Of a DNA stretch of 64,000 nucleotides, positions 1 to 10,269 are shown piece after piece; positions within the stretch are counted from its first letter, which is position 1; every line of letters begins with the position of its first letter. The notes beneath the pieces were generated by a model that saw only the letters and a program-made list of their open reading frames with translations, did not search any database and was not told where the DNA came from. Where the stretch lies: the NCBI GenBank assembly GCA_030068145.1, contig JAPJBO010000006.1, positions 434,001 to 498,000 on the forward strand. The letters are read 5' to 3'. A program made the translations under genes and the position numbers. The DNA is from Diplonema papillatum. Its lineage: Eukaryota; Euglenozoa; Diplonemea; Diplonemida; Diplonemidae.

Positions 1-3000
1 ACGTCACAAGCGGGATGCCGTTTTGAACGGAGAGAAATTGCTCGAAGCTGAGATCCGTCTGGAGCCGCGTCACGAGCTTCGCGTACTTGTGGCCGTGCAC
101 CTGCGAGAAGTGCGTCAGGAAGAGGGAAGCCATCGCGAAGTCGTTGTTCGCCTTGGCCGCGAAGAACGAGTCCAGGAAGTCGCCCTTCGGCGCCCCGGGG
201 GACCCGGGAGGCAGGTGCGAGTAAATCCAGCTCAAGTCGGAGTTCGGATCCGCGTCGCCGTCGGACTCGAACCCGCTGGGCAGGTGCACCGCGAGCTTCG
301 ACCGAGACCCGGGCACGGAGATGTCGTCTATTTTGTGGTGAACCAGGTGTGGCACCTTTTCGCACGCCTGTACCGACGCCAGCACGACGGTCCCGCATGC
401 GCTGTTGTGGTGCGCGAGGGCCGTCGTGATGTCGACCAGCTCGGACCCGACGACGGAGAACTTCTGCATCCTCCCGCCGAGGATGCCGTAGACGGTAGGG
501 CTCGAGTGGATGCCCAAGTGCAGCTTCCCGAAGGAGTTCGGCACCTTCACGTCGAGGAGCGATTGTGCCAGCTTGTGGGCGAGCTTCTTCCCCTCCGCCG
601 CCGCCTTCATGGTGTTCCACAGCACCGTGATCCGGTTCGCGAGGAGGTGGCTCAGCACGCCGCTGCACGACCGCACACGCTCGGCCACGTTGAGGAAGAC
701 CCGCTCGTGGTCGGCAACCGCGGTGGCGACGCTGATCTTGCAGGCCCGGCTGAAGTTGGTGATGTTTCCCACCAGGCACGCGGAGTGCCTCGCCCGGCGG
801 AGACTGCACAGCAGCTCCTTTTTGTAGCCCACCGGCGAGTTCCTGCGCCCATCGACCGGCTCCCTGGGATCCGACACGTACGACAGCGTGCTGCTCGTCT
901 TAACACCAGCCTGCCCCCTCCTCGGCGGCAGCGGCGGGCGCAGGTGCGAAGAAGAGGTAGACGGGGGGCTCGGCTCGCCCCCGCCCGGGCTGCCGGACCG
1001 TGGGGTCCCCGGCCCGGGTTTATCGGCGTCGTGGCCGTCGTGCCGCAATTCGAGCTCGAAAGCCTCGTCGCCGCTGCCGGTGCCGGCCGGCGACCCGCGC
1101 CCGGCACAACCCCCCCCGCTGCCGCGGCTGCTGCTGCTGCCGCCGCTGCTGCTCGCGTTGTCGCCGTCGCTGCCGGCGGTGTCGCCGGCACTGCCGGGAC
1201 CCTCCGGCGCGTCCAGCGCCTCGCTGCCGGCCGCGTTGTCGTCGGCTGGGTTGTTGGGGTTGCCCTCCGCGCCGCCGCCGCCGCCGCTGTACGACGACCG
1301 CGGCGTTCCGAGCCCCGCCGCCTGCGGTCCCGAGAGGACGTTCCCGCTCCCGTTCGCGTTCGTATCCACGCCCGCGCCGCCCTCCCGGCCGGCCCGCTGG
1401 CCTTTGCTCGGGAGCGCGGGAAGCGGCGGGTACAGGGCGCCGACGCGGCCGCCCCGGCGGCCGCCGCCGTCGGTCATTCCCGGCAGTCGCATCGACATCG
1501 ACGGCGTCGCAGGCCGCATGCCGTAGTCGTCGTCGTTCTCCTCGTCGGGGTGGGGGTTGTCGTGCGAGAGCCCGGTGGCGAAGCTGCGCGTTTCGAGCCC
1601 TGCTTGCGACTGCACGTCGGCGGTCCCGCCGCCGCCGTCTCCGCGGTCGGAGAACAGCTCTTCGTCGAAGGCGAGGTTATGTACGTCTTCGATGTCGCAC
1701 GCGCTCAACTGCAACGCAGGGGGGAGGAAGGCTTGGAGCTGCTGGATAGTCCTCACCGCGCGCCAGAACCCTTTGTATAGGGAGTGGTACTCCCGGATGG
1801 TGGAGGTGTGCGGGATCGCGGTCACCTCGGTGCTCGCGAGCTCCATCATCGCGACGGCGTCGAATGCGCCCGCCAGCTGCTTCAACGGGCTGATGAACAG
1901 CAGCGCGAGGCCCGTCGCAAACACAACGGCTCCGACGACCAATGCGATGACCACCAGCACCGTCTGCTGGTGCCGCCGGTCGATTTCCGCGAAGAAGACC
2001 CGCGCCGGCACCGCCGAGACGAGGAACAACCGCAGCCCGCGGGGCTCGATGGGTCGGATTTCGAGCCACGTTTTCTCCCCCGGGTCAACGTCAGCGCGGT
2101 GCACGGCGCCGGGTGCGGCGAGCGCCGCGAAGACCGCCGGCGTGAGCGCAGCGAAGATGGCCCTGTGCAGCGGCTGCCCAGAATTTTCGAGGGTCAAAAA
2201 AGTGTGATTCCCCGAAGCGCCGGTTTCCAGCACCCGGCCCGGCAGGGGGGCCAGGGTGGGTTCGGGGCTGGGAGGGGTCTCGGCGGTGTACGCCGGCAAG
2301 CTCCGGCTCCACGCGGCGATCGAGCCGCCCTCCCGGACCAGCAGGAGCTCCGCTTCGGCGTCGACGAGGTACCGGTCGAGGCCGAAGTCCGCCAAAAAAA
2401 CCGCCGAAACGACGCCCAACCGCCGCGCCGCCGCCGCGGCGGCGCCCCCCGCGAACACCGGCACGGACAGCGCCATGTGCGCGGCCAACGGCCCGCCGCT
2501 GCCCAGCTGGGCCACCCATGGGCCCACCCAGACGGGGGCTTGGCTGTCGGCTTGCGGTGGGGGGATAAACGGGTAGTCCCGAAGGTCGAGGGGTCCTTCG
2601 GCGATGAAGTGGAGGGTTTCGTCTGTCGCGTTGACTGAGTACACCCGCCCGGTGGCGTTCGACACGTCTACGAAGTAGCACGCGTCCTCCAGCACTCGCA
2701 CCGCGAGCCCCGATCCGTCTGTTCCAGCGAGGTAGATACCGTCGGAGTGTGCATGGTTCAAGTACCCAACCGCTGCGTGGATAACGTCCGGTTGCACTCC
2801 GGTCATGCTGATAAGCCCGAGCTCGACGCCCCGCTTGAAGCTGGCCGAGATGTCGGCCGCCTCCGAAAACACGTCTTTTTCCAGCCCGTGCGCGGCGGCG
2901 TCAGCCATCGCGCTCGAAAGCTGCCGCGCGACGTGGTTCAGACTGTCCGCCGCGTCCCTCTTCGAGATGTCGAACACCGACAGACTCGTCACGGCCACCA

Positions 3001-3049
3001 GTGCGCCCATCGTCGCTGCCACCATCAGCGTGCTCGGGACCTTCGTCAT
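1..3049 (-). CDS. Receptor-like protein: dCache, membrane span, HAMP-like region, degenerate class III cyclase domain (partial)
   Basis: An open minus-strand frame runs from the ATG at 3049 to the window edge, about 1016 codons, so the C-terminus is missing. It is the only ATG after the upstream in-frame stop. Residues 5-25 are a hydrophobic signal or anchor. Residues about 30-355 read as an extracellular double-Cache sensor (a W-V-G-P-W pocket stretch, then LSVPVFAGG and a final VVSAVFLADFGLD). Residues about 357-383 are a membrane helix, followed by a HAMP-like helix pair ending in FLPPAL. A 300-residue Gly/Ser/Pro-rich spacer leads to a class III nucleotide-cyclase fold at about 745-900 (GNITNFS, then VLSHLLANRITVLW, then KFSVVGSELVDITTALA). 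Both metal-binding Asp positions appear to be Asn (762 and 805), so cyclase activity is doubtful. The architecture is seen in protist surface receptors; the ligand is unknown. Codon use is strongly GC3-rich. Confidence 0.72.
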   Translation of the reverse strand, partial: MTKVPSTLMVAATMGALVAVTSLSVFDISKRDAADSLNHVARQLSSAMADAAAHGLEKDVFSEAADISASFKRGVELGLISMTGVQPDVIHAAVGYLNHAHSDGIYLAGTDGSGLAVRVLEDACYFVDVSNATGRVYSVNATDETLHFIAEGPLDLRDYPFIPPPQADSQAPVWVGPWVAQLGSGGPLAAHMALSVPVFAGGAAAAAARRLGVVSAVFLADFGLDRYLVDAEAELLLVREGGSIAAWSRSLPAYTAETPPSPEPTLAPLPGRVLETGASGNHTFLTLENSGQPLHRAIFAALTPAVFAALAAPGAVHRADVDPGEKTWLEIRPIEPRGLRLFLVSAVPARVFFAEIDRRHQQTVLVVIALVVGAVVFATGLALLFISPLKQLAGAFDAVAMMELASTEVTAIPHTSTIREYHSLYKGFWRAVRTIQQLQAFLPPALQLSACDIEDVHNLAFDEELFSDRGDGGGGTADVQSQAGLETRSFATGLSHDNPHPDEENDDDYGMRPATPSMSMRLPGMTDGGGRRGGRVGALYPPLPALPSKGQRAGREGGAGVDTNANGSGNVLSGPQAAGLGTPRSSYSGGGGGAEGNPNNPADDNAAGSEALDAPEGPGSAGDTAGSDGDNASSSGGSSSSRGSGGGCAGRGSPAGTGSGDEAFELELRHDGHDADKPGPGTPRSGSPGGGEPSPPSTSSSHLRPPLPPRRGQAGVKTSSTLSYVSDPREPVDGRRNSPVGYKKELLCSLRRARHSACLVGNITNFSRACKISVATAVADHERVFLNVAERVRSCSGVLSHLLANRITVLWNTMKAAAEGKKLAHKLAQSLLDVKVPNSFGKLHLGIHSSPTVYGILGGRMQKFSVVGSELVDITTALAHHNSACGTVVLASVQACEKVPHLVHHKIDDISVPGSRSKLAVHLPSGFESDGDADPNSDLSWIYSHLPPGSPGAPKGDFLDSFFAAKANNDFAMASLFLTHFSQVHGHKYAKLVTRLQTDLSFEQFLSVQNGIPLVT

Positions 3050-3059
3050 CGGATCCACT

Positions 3060-3290
3060 CGCACAGGAGGTCTTAGCACCACCCACGTACTTATACAGCC
3101 GCGTAGGTTGAAGTGAAGGGGGGACCACAAATGTCAGTCTGAGTAACGGGTTCCTCTAGACTCGTACAGGATGGTCTTAACACCACCCACGTACTTATAC
3201 TGCCGCGTAGGTTGAAGTGAACGGGGTACCACAAATGCAGTCCGAGTAACAGGTTCCTCCAGACTCGTAACGTACAGGATGGTCTTCACG
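3060..3290. repeat. Two tandem copies of a 104-108 bp unit upstream of the receptor gene
   Basis: The segment beginning TCTTAGCACCACCCACGTAC at 3071 recurs at 3175 and starts again at 3283. It lies immediately 5' of the receptor ATG, so it covers the likely leader and promoter side of that gene. The two full copies differ at only a few bases. Confidence 0.75.
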
Positions 3291-3427
3291 CCCCGTCCAG
3301 CTATCTTCTAGTTCGCCGCCGGCCTCTTGCAGCGGCACCCCGTCAAATAGCCAAAGGGGCGCGAAAAAGAGGAAACCCGTGTTTTCGTCTCGTCAGTTTA
3401 GTTTTTCGTGAAGGCCGGTTCGACCGC

Positions 3428-4240
3428 GCCTTGTATTGTCGGCAATCAATCGAGACCGTGCTTTGTCGACAATAAACCGAGGATGATGGACAGTGACCGT
3501 GTCTTGTGTTGCCGACAATCAACGCGAGGTTGATGGACAGTGACCGTGCCTTGTGTTGCCGTCAATCAACCGAGGATGATGGACAGTGACTGTGTCTTGT
3601 GTTGCCGACAATCAACGCGAGGTTGATGGACAGAGACCGTGCCTTGTGTTGCCGCCAATCAACCGAGGATGATGGACAGTGACTGTGTCTTGTGTTGCCG
3701 CCAATCAACCGAGGATGATGGACAGTGACCGTGTCTTGTGTTGCCGACAATCAACCGAGGATGATGGACAGTGACTGTGTCTTGTGTTGCCGCCAATCAA
3801 CCGAGGATGATGGACAGTGACTGTGTCTTGTGTTGCCGACAATCAACCCGAGGTTGATGGACAGAGACCGTGCCTTGTGTTGCCGCCAATCAACCGAGGA
3901 TGATGGACAGTGACTGTGTCTTGTGTTGCCGACAATCAACGCGAGGTTGATGGACAGAGACCGTGCCTTGTGTTGCCACCAATCAACCGAGGATGATGGA
4001 CAGTGACTGTGTCTTGTGTTGCCGACAATCAACGCGGGTTGATGGACAGAGACCGTGCCTTGTGTTGCCGCCAATCAACCGAGGTTAATGGACAGACCGT
4101 GCCTTGTGTTGCTGACAACCAACCTAGGTTGATAGACAGTGACCGTGCCTTGTGCTGCCGACAATCAACCGAGATTGATGGACAGCAACTGTGCCTTGTG
4201 TTGCAGACGATCAACCGAGGTTGATGTACAGTGACTGTGC
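3428..4240. repeat. 46-bp minisatellite, about 17 copies
   Basis: The motif CTTGTGTTGCCGACAATCAA recurs every 46 bp (for example 3504, 3550, 3596). Two unit versions partly alternate, one with GAGGATGATGGACAGTGACT and one with GAGGTTGATGGACAGAGACC, which suggests a 92-bp higher-order unit in places. Reading frames through it are repeat artefacts. It ends in a T-run at 4243-4263. Confidence 0.9.
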
Positions 4241-4264
4241 CTTTGTTTTTTTTTTTTTTTTTTG

Positions 4265-5065
4265 CGAGCCCGTGGCCGCTCCCTCCCTGGCGATCCGCAC
4301 GCAGAACGAATGAGGAGGCGGCACACGCGGAACCGCCTCGCTGCGACGGAGAAGGAGAAGGAGAGCGAAGGGGGGAATGTGGATTTATATTTATACCAGT
4401 ATATAAAAACCCCCACCACCCACCTGCAGGAAGGCGCGGGACCAAAAAAAAGGGGAGAAAAAAACGGCAAACGGCGGTGTGCGCAGTTGTCTTCTTGCTG
4501 CTTGGCTGTTTGTATGAGTGCAGCAGCAGCTGCGGGCAAGCAGACGTCAGGTAGATTGATGTTGGATGGGTACTGCGGCAGCTGTCAACAAGAAAAAGAA
4601 GTGTGTGCGTGTGCGCGTGTGTGTGCGAACTTATCGTCCGCCCTTCTCTCCTGTGTTTGCGCCGCTGACGAAGTCGCTCGGGGACGTTTTCTTTCACGTC
4701 TTTTACGCGGCGTGCTGCTCGTTCGGGTGAGAAAACAAAGTTCTCGAAACTATTGCTTAATTAATTCGTTGTTGTCGTTGCGGTTGTGTTGCGGTGTTGT
4801 TGTGGGCTGTTGCAAAGCGTTCGATGCCCCTTTTGTTTACCGCGAGGTTGTGCACGCGTCTCCGCGCAAAGGGAAGAGGGGGGGAGGGGAGAGCAGTTCT
4901 CTGGCGTTTGCAGACCCGTGGGTAAGTCACAGTCCGGAATTGCGCTTCTGTTTTTAATTGTTTTTCCCCCCGACGACAACAAGTGTCAGACTAGACCACC
5001 CGAAGGCAGTTGACTTCTTTAGGTGTTTTGTATATCTCGGAGCCAAAGGTTGGTTTGCGATTCCT
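4265..5065. other. No gene recognised
   Basis: Mixed-composition sequence between the minisatellite and the first A-tailed retroposon copy. It has T-runs and short purine-rich stretches. I see no protein domain, RNA gene or clear repeat other than simple sequence. Confidence 0.5.
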
Positions 5066-5155
5066 TCGTTTTTAGAGTTAAAGTTCGCTTGAAATTCCGG
5101 GGGTTTAGGGTCTCCGTGTGACCGTTGATGAATGAGCTCTCTTAGAGCAAGAAGG
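5066..5155 (-). mobile_element. A-tailed retroposon family A, copy
   Basis: On the plus strand this reads TTTTTAGAGTTAAAGTTCGC and continues through the shared GTCTCCGTGTGACCGTTGATG block to AGAGCAAGAAGG. On the minus strand it therefore ends in AACTCTAAAAA, an A-tail. More than twelve copies of varying length occur in the window, all sharing the A-tailed end, which is typical of 5'-truncated retroposition. More diverged pieces follow at 5285-5345 and 5785-5815. Confidence 0.7.
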
Positions 5156-5159
5156 TTTT

Positions 5160-6440
5160 TGTGTCTTCTTTCTTCTTCTGTCTCTCTGATGACAAGCCGT
5201 GCTAGACTATCCCGGGTGTTGGTCCTTTCCGCTTCAGCTTCCGCTTGAGACGGCCACGAAAAAGAGCGTTTTTTGCCTTTTCTTTTTGACGCGAAAGCTA
5301 GACTCCGAAATTTTAAAGTCTCCGGGTGTCCTTCGGCAGAGTCCTTTTTTTTTTTTTTGAAAAAAAAAAGAGAAGAAAAAAACAACGCGCGCGTGGTTCG
5401 TGTAGGTGGTGAAAGAAAGCAACACGCAGGGGGGTTTTCTCTCTTTTTCTTTGAATTCGTCGAACGAGAGCAGTTGAGCCAGACCAGCCCACTTCTTGGG
5501 GCAGTTGATTTCTGTTGTGGGCAGAGTTTCTTACCAAAATGGGGGTTGCTTTGAGTGTTGAACTTCTAACTACGTCGGGATCCTTTTTTCGTTTTGTTAT
5601 TTTCTTCGGTATAAGAACCCCCGAAAACGTCTCCCTCCTTCCAAGGGCCGCGGAGGGGGGCCAATACAAAACAAGAACGACAGTGCCAGCAGCACACTGC
5701 AGGTCTGCTTACACAGAATTCTCGCGCAAAAAGGCAGGCAGCTCATACAAGCGACAGGTGTGTAGTTTTTGTGTTTTTTTTTTATTGAGAGTGAAGGTTT
5801 GCTTGAGACTCTTTTTTGAACGACAAAGAAGACGCGGCTGAACCCGAGCTCTTTGACAACAAGGCAAAACAACGAATCCAAGACCGGCGTTCACTTTTTC
5901 TTCGCAGAAACGGTAGGTCCTGTCCTGGATTCGATCAAAACGCGTACCCGCGGGGTTCGGGAGCACCGCAGAAGCGAAGACTTAAGAGGTCGAGTCAGCT
6001 ACCCTCCGGCTTTTGGCAGTGGTCGGTGGGGTACCAGGCGAGCGGCGAGAGGATTCGGGGCAAGGGAGCTATGGGGGGTGTGAGCCCGCCCCGGATAGAT
6101 GCCCCCCTGTCCCCACAGCGCGCTGCCAGCTTGCGTCGACAACTTCGCGTCAGGGCACGATGGGGGAGTGTGTGCGAGGCTTCGCCGCGGGGCTGAGTGA
6201 GGGGAGGGGAATCGTGTATGAAAAGTGTAAAATGTTTTGGATCAAAGCTCCCGGATGCGACGCCCTTGGCTGCCCGCTTTCTGATCAGGGTTGATGCTCT
6301 TCTTCGGTTCTCTTTTGCTTTGCGCCGTCCTTGCGTGGAGCTACGCTTCGGGAATTTCGGTTTCTTTTTTTTTTTTTTCCCTCTCTCGGTCTTTTTGCCT
6401 CAGACAGAATATACGACGCACTGTCCTGACGCGAGGATTT
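5160..6440. other. No gene recognised; diverged family A pieces and T-runs
   Basis: Apart from two decayed family A tails near 5290 and 5790, this stretch shows no coding signal I trust. Reading frames here have poor composition and no domain. Confidence 0.5.
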
Positions 6441-6735
<295 letters not shown>

Positions 6736-6739
6736 TGTA

Positions 6740-7820
6740 TGTGTGCCTGGAAGTTATGATTCTAGGAAGGGGAGCGTAAGCGGAGGAAACTGTCTCGACC
6801 ACTTCATCCTCGGAATGGCACGTGGATGGCAGCAGTGATTTTCCTTCCCGAATAAGCGTGCACGAAAGGAAGGAAGTCTGACTGACAAGGGTTTCGATCG
6901 CCGTTACACGGTAGCATGCTTGTCTTCATGCGTGGTCCCAATCTCAGCGTGTTTGCGATTCGTTCGCAACACTAACAGTTCGTCTGCCTAGGAGCACTGG
7001 ACTTCAGTGTGTGGGAACTTCAGCGTGCTTGCGATTCGTTTGCAACGTCTGGCCTTGGAGCACCGACTTTTTCCCAACCTTTTCGCCGACTGATTTCTCG
7101 ACCTTTTTCTGGATTTACGAAACCTTCTGGCAGATTCATGCCTGTGTAAAATTTGTCCGCAAATCCGGTTCTGCAAGGACAGGAGACGAGCACGCATGCA
7201 ACCAAAATCGCGTCCGACCCCGCAACCGCTCGCCCGACAACCACTGGCTTACATGATGGAAACAAAACGGAAAAGTGGCTCGACTGAACGACAGAAAAAG
7301 ACGCTGGAGATAGGCAAGACAGGCGTGCAAAGAGTCGGAGAATGTTAAGCCGGCTGACAGGAGGGTTTCTCTCGCCGACAGGCAACGACGAATAGTTGAG
7401 TCTAGGATCTTGAACTGGGACTGGGCCGGGCTAGGAAAAAAGCTGCGCACGGTGAAGCGAGAAGGTCGGTCCTTGTCTTGGCTTCGTTCGCTCCCTCAAG
7501 AAGGTTCAGTCAACTACTCCCTGCCTGTTTTCAAAAGAAAGAGAACATTTCCGGAGTTCGGGACGATCAGCATCAACAGACTGAAACTGAGAAGGCAAAA
7601 GGTTTCTTGTTCTTCGCGTGTACGGGGTAAACTCTCTGGGGGAGAAAATCTTAGTTTAATGTCTACGCAGGACACTCATTGGGGGGGAAATCTTAGTTAG
7701 TAGTAGGGGGGGGGGTTTCCTGTATTAGAAAAAAAAAGCACTTTTTTCGTTGGCTTCGTTTTCCCTTTCACGTGCAACCGTTGTTCCGGAAATGTTCCCG
7801 TCAGTACAAATGTACTGTTA
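6740..7820. other. No gene recognised
   Basis: Two copies of a short sentence-like repeat (CAGCGTG.TTGCGATTCGTT at about 6945 and 7021) and a piece near 7545-7615 that resembles 20435-20520 and, inverted, 37225-37320. Otherwise nothing recognisable. Confidence 0.5.
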
Positions 7821-7826
7821 AGCGGA

Positions 7827-8046
7827 AATACTCGAGGGACTGCCTTGTGCTTACTTCGAAGGAGGCTAGAGGGGGAGAAACAATACAACTACAAAGTGGG
7901 TCTTTTTTGTTGAACGCTTACGCCCGCCACTGAACCCAGATTCACCTGTGTTTTCGTGTGGGCTACAGCACATTTACCTCCTTTGATATTTTGCAGCTGG
8001 CAGCCTCTCAAGTATTTCCTAGTAAGCAGGTGCTTATACAAAAAAT
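7827..8046 (+). mobile_element. SINE-like family B, full copy with A-tail
   Basis: Starts AATACTCGAGGGACTGCC and ends GCAGGTGCTTATACAAAAAA. The same 220-bp unit occurs at 11886, 22255 and 38921, and partly at 9946 and 16236. A fixed 5' start, fixed length and A-tails of differing length indicate retroposition. I see no convincing Pol III boxes. Confidence 0.75.
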
Positions 8047-8360
8047 AAATTGGGTCACGATATGATGTGGTTGAAGAAAGAAGGTGCACTGAAGGAGAGC
8101 CTCGGTGTTGCAGCTGGCTCCCACCCGCAGCAAACCGATCACATGCTGTTGACCCACGGAACCGCCTTCCTTGTGGAATAAGAAGCCGCGCATTTTAGAA
8201 TGGCTATTGGTCAGCGCGAGCCCTGAGAGCGTTTCTCTGGATGATATTCCCCTCTGCGTATGTGCGGGAATTTTCAAGGCACTTGCCCCTTGCCAGGCCT
8301 CGTCGTCTTCCCATTAAACGCGCGTGATCAATAGACCAATGAGCTTCCTTCTGTTCCTGC

Positions 8361-8494
8361 CTACTATCTGGTGTAACAGCAGTCAGGGGAACGGACTTGA
8401 AACTATCAGCGGGGGAAGAAGACCCTGTTGAGTTTGACTGTCGTCTGACTTTGCGCAGTGCCACGAGAGAGAAGATGTAGGATAGGTGGGAAGC
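8361..8494 (+). rRNA. LSU rRNA fragment (domain IV/V border)
   Basis: Contains the near-universal core GAAGACCCTGTTGAGTTTGA, preceded by GGGAACGGACTTGAAACTAT and followed by GATGTAGGATAGGTGGGA, all diagnostic of eukaryotic 25S/28S rRNA. It is a fragment only: no flanking rDNA continues on either side. It lies on the strand opposite EMC4, just beyond that gene's 3' end. Confidence 0.85.
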
Positions 8495-8732
8495 GTTACG
8501 TCATGCGAGAAACGAGGAGCCAGTCGTAGCTGAACTCGTGCCAGTTCCCAGACGGTGGCGCACACTTTTCATCAGGGTTGCCGTCTAATGGGTTGGCGCG
8601 CCCAATGGGGGGAGGCACCTCACGCAACCTAATGGAGCGTCTCGTCAGATTGCGAATTGATGGTCCGCCCTCAACAACAGGTCCGGGCACTGAATGCCAG
8701 AAGCGGTGGCTTGCTGGAAGAGAAAGCCGGTA

Positions 8733-9718
8733 TCACGCCGCGAACCCAGCCGAGTATTGTACAGGGACGCTCGGGCGGTGGTCGATCCAATCGAGGGCGT
8801 TCGTCGGGATCAAGCCCAGGTAGTAGCACTTGACCAGGCCCATGGCGAGGAACGCGAACTGGTGGAGGATGAACGTGATCTTTGCGTTCTGCATCTCGTC
8901 CTGCAGCTCCTTGCTGTCTCGGACGCCGTCGACTACCTTCTCGAACAACTTGTCAACACCTGTTTGTTCGTTGGGGAGAATCCCAGTCTGGGAGGCGTTG
9001 GAAATTGCAAGAACGTGCTTGGAATTTGAGCTCAACACCGCACTGGTCCCGTCTGCACCTGTTGTTGCGCTTCTTTACGCCACGGACACATGAGGCAGAT
9101 CCTTGTCCGTTGTTTCCAACTCATTCCGCTATTGCAACGTATGTTTCATTCGCCTTCCGACAAACAGGTCTCTTGCGGTTAGCTGGTCCGCTATAAAGGG
9201 GGGAGGGGTCGAATAATAACACCTGTGTTATTCTTCGATTTGTCGAATACTAAAAAAAGTTCCGGGTAGCCGAACAGTAGCAGGATCATGTAGTGGTAGT
9301 GTTTTAGGGCAATCTGACGTGTGTCAAATAACTGTTATTATTCGACCCCTCCCTTTGCTAAGGGACAGAGAGCCGACCGGCGAAGTCACCTCGCGAGGCT
9401 ACAAAGAGCTGTGGCCAGCGGCGGCAGCCTGCACACAATCCAAAACATTCGACATACCCAAAATCGCAGAGAGGGGCGAGTAGATGGCTTGCCCAGTGAT
9501 CATGATCGGGAAGATGGAGATATCGTTTCCGGACATCTGTGGGTTAAGTGTGGTTGCCCGTACGTGAAGGGGAACGGCCTGTTTGATGTCACGTGGCAGT
9601 GAAGAAATGCTAACGGCGATGACAGCTCCGGGGTTGGACCGCGATGGGATCGGCTCCCGCGAACTTAAGATCCTTACCCAAGGGACCGAAGCCCAAACAA
9701 CATCCAAGGAATGCAGGT
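8733..9718 (-). CDS. EMC4: ER membrane protein complex subunit 4, 3' exons
   Basis: Three minus-strand exons fit EMC4. Exon 9718-9678 ends TTGG before GTAAGG. Exon 9578-9458 follows CAAACAG and carries MSGNDISIFPIMITGQ, matching the conserved MAGNTISIFP of animal EMC4. Exon 8959-8733 also follows CAAACAG and carries VKCYYLGLIPTNALDWI, matching YKCQSMGLLPTHASDWL, then ends in a short Pro/Ser/Gly tail and stop as in the family. Intron phases agree (99 and 498 bp). EMC4 is a two- or three-span subunit of the EMC insertase in the ER. The N-terminal exons are not found: homology stops at an LSU rRNA fragment at 9719, so the gene may be truncated, or the rRNA piece may lie in an upstream intron. 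The larger intron holds a family D repeat and a MITE. Exon borders are inferred. Confidence 0.75.
9003..9105 (+). mobile_element. Family D repeat, partial, in EMC4 intron
   Basis: Begins ATTGCAAGAACGTGCTTGGA and continues with CTCAACACCGCACTGGTCCC and a diverged GCCACGGACACATGAGGC. It is one of nine plus-strand copies in the window. Confidence 0.8.
9197..9358. mobile_element. Tourist-like MITE (PIF/Harbinger type) in EMC4 intron
   Basis: Inverted ends GGGGTCGAATAATAAC and GTTATTATTCGACCCC bound about 160 bp without coding capacity. A 3-bp TAA flanks both sides; the second full copy at 27504 is flanked by TTA. A TWA target duplication is characteristic of PIF/Harbinger elements. The superfamily assignment is inference from target site and ends. 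Confidence 0.75.
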
Positions 9719-9810
9719 TGATTTCTTCGATGTCGGCTCTTCCTAACCAAGATGAAGCGTTATCTAGGGTTCTAGGGTTGGTTTGTTAACTCACTAACAG
9801 GGAACGTGAG
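9719..9810 (+). rRNA. LSU rRNA fragment (sarcin-ricin to domain VI)
   Basis: Carries CTTCGATGTCGGCTCTTCCT and CACTAACAGGGAACGTGAG, the conserved block after the sarcin-ricin loop, with a diverged middle. It abuts the last alignable EMC4 base on one side and the 455-bp duplicated segment on the other. Together with the fragment at 8361 it brackets EMC4 in rRNA order, but about 500 nt of LSU between the two are absent. Confidence 0.8.
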
Positions 9811-10265
9811 TGATGATCATGGATTTTTGATGTGCCTGGTTGTAATAGTGTGGGGGTTTTACCATCGACTTGGCAAGGCACCGCAAATCCAGATGCATTC
9901 TCAAACTGAGCCGGGCTCCTCAACCCCGGGTACTAACTTAGGTTGAATATACTCGAGGGACTGCCTTGTGCGACGGAGGCTAGGGGGCGAAAACAATACA
10001 ACTACAAAGTGAGTCTTTTTTGTTGAACGCTCACGCCCGCCACTAAACTCAGATTTACCTGGCTTTCGTGTGGGCTATGGCCTGCGGGCCCTCTTCTTGC
10101 CTTGCGGCGCGGCCATGGCGGCGGCTAGCGTTCCGATGGGGAGCTTCCGCAGTGATGATTACACTCCTGTGGATACTTTCCACGAGCTCGTGATCTGGAC
10201 CCTCTTCCGGTCGAAAATGATTTTTCGGGGTTTGTTGGTTTTCGGGTCTAATGTGCCCGAAACTT
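9811..10265. repeat. 455-bp segmental duplication, copy 1
   Basis: Appears identical base for base to 16101-16555 (offset 6290). It carries part of a family B element, a possible minus-strand exon reading EEGPDHELVESIHRSVIITA, and the start of the tRNA-headed SINE body. Homology stops sharply at both ends, joining rRNA on the left. Confidence 0.9.
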
Positions 10266-10269
10266 AGAT

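Noticed and set aside
23-1780. A 585-codon plus-strand frame at the left edge
   Set aside because: It lies antisense to the receptor gene, has Arg/Ala/Val-biased composition without domains, and is explained by GC-rich coding DNA on the other strand.
3428-4240. CRISPR-like array
   Set aside because: Units are contiguous tandem repeats without unique spacers, and the DNA is eukaryotic.
10055-10200. First exon of EMC4 (MAAPQGKKRARRP on minus)
   Set aside because: The frame meets a stop before any donor, and the block belongs to the 455-bp duplicated segment tied to the 16-kb coding patch, not to EMC4.
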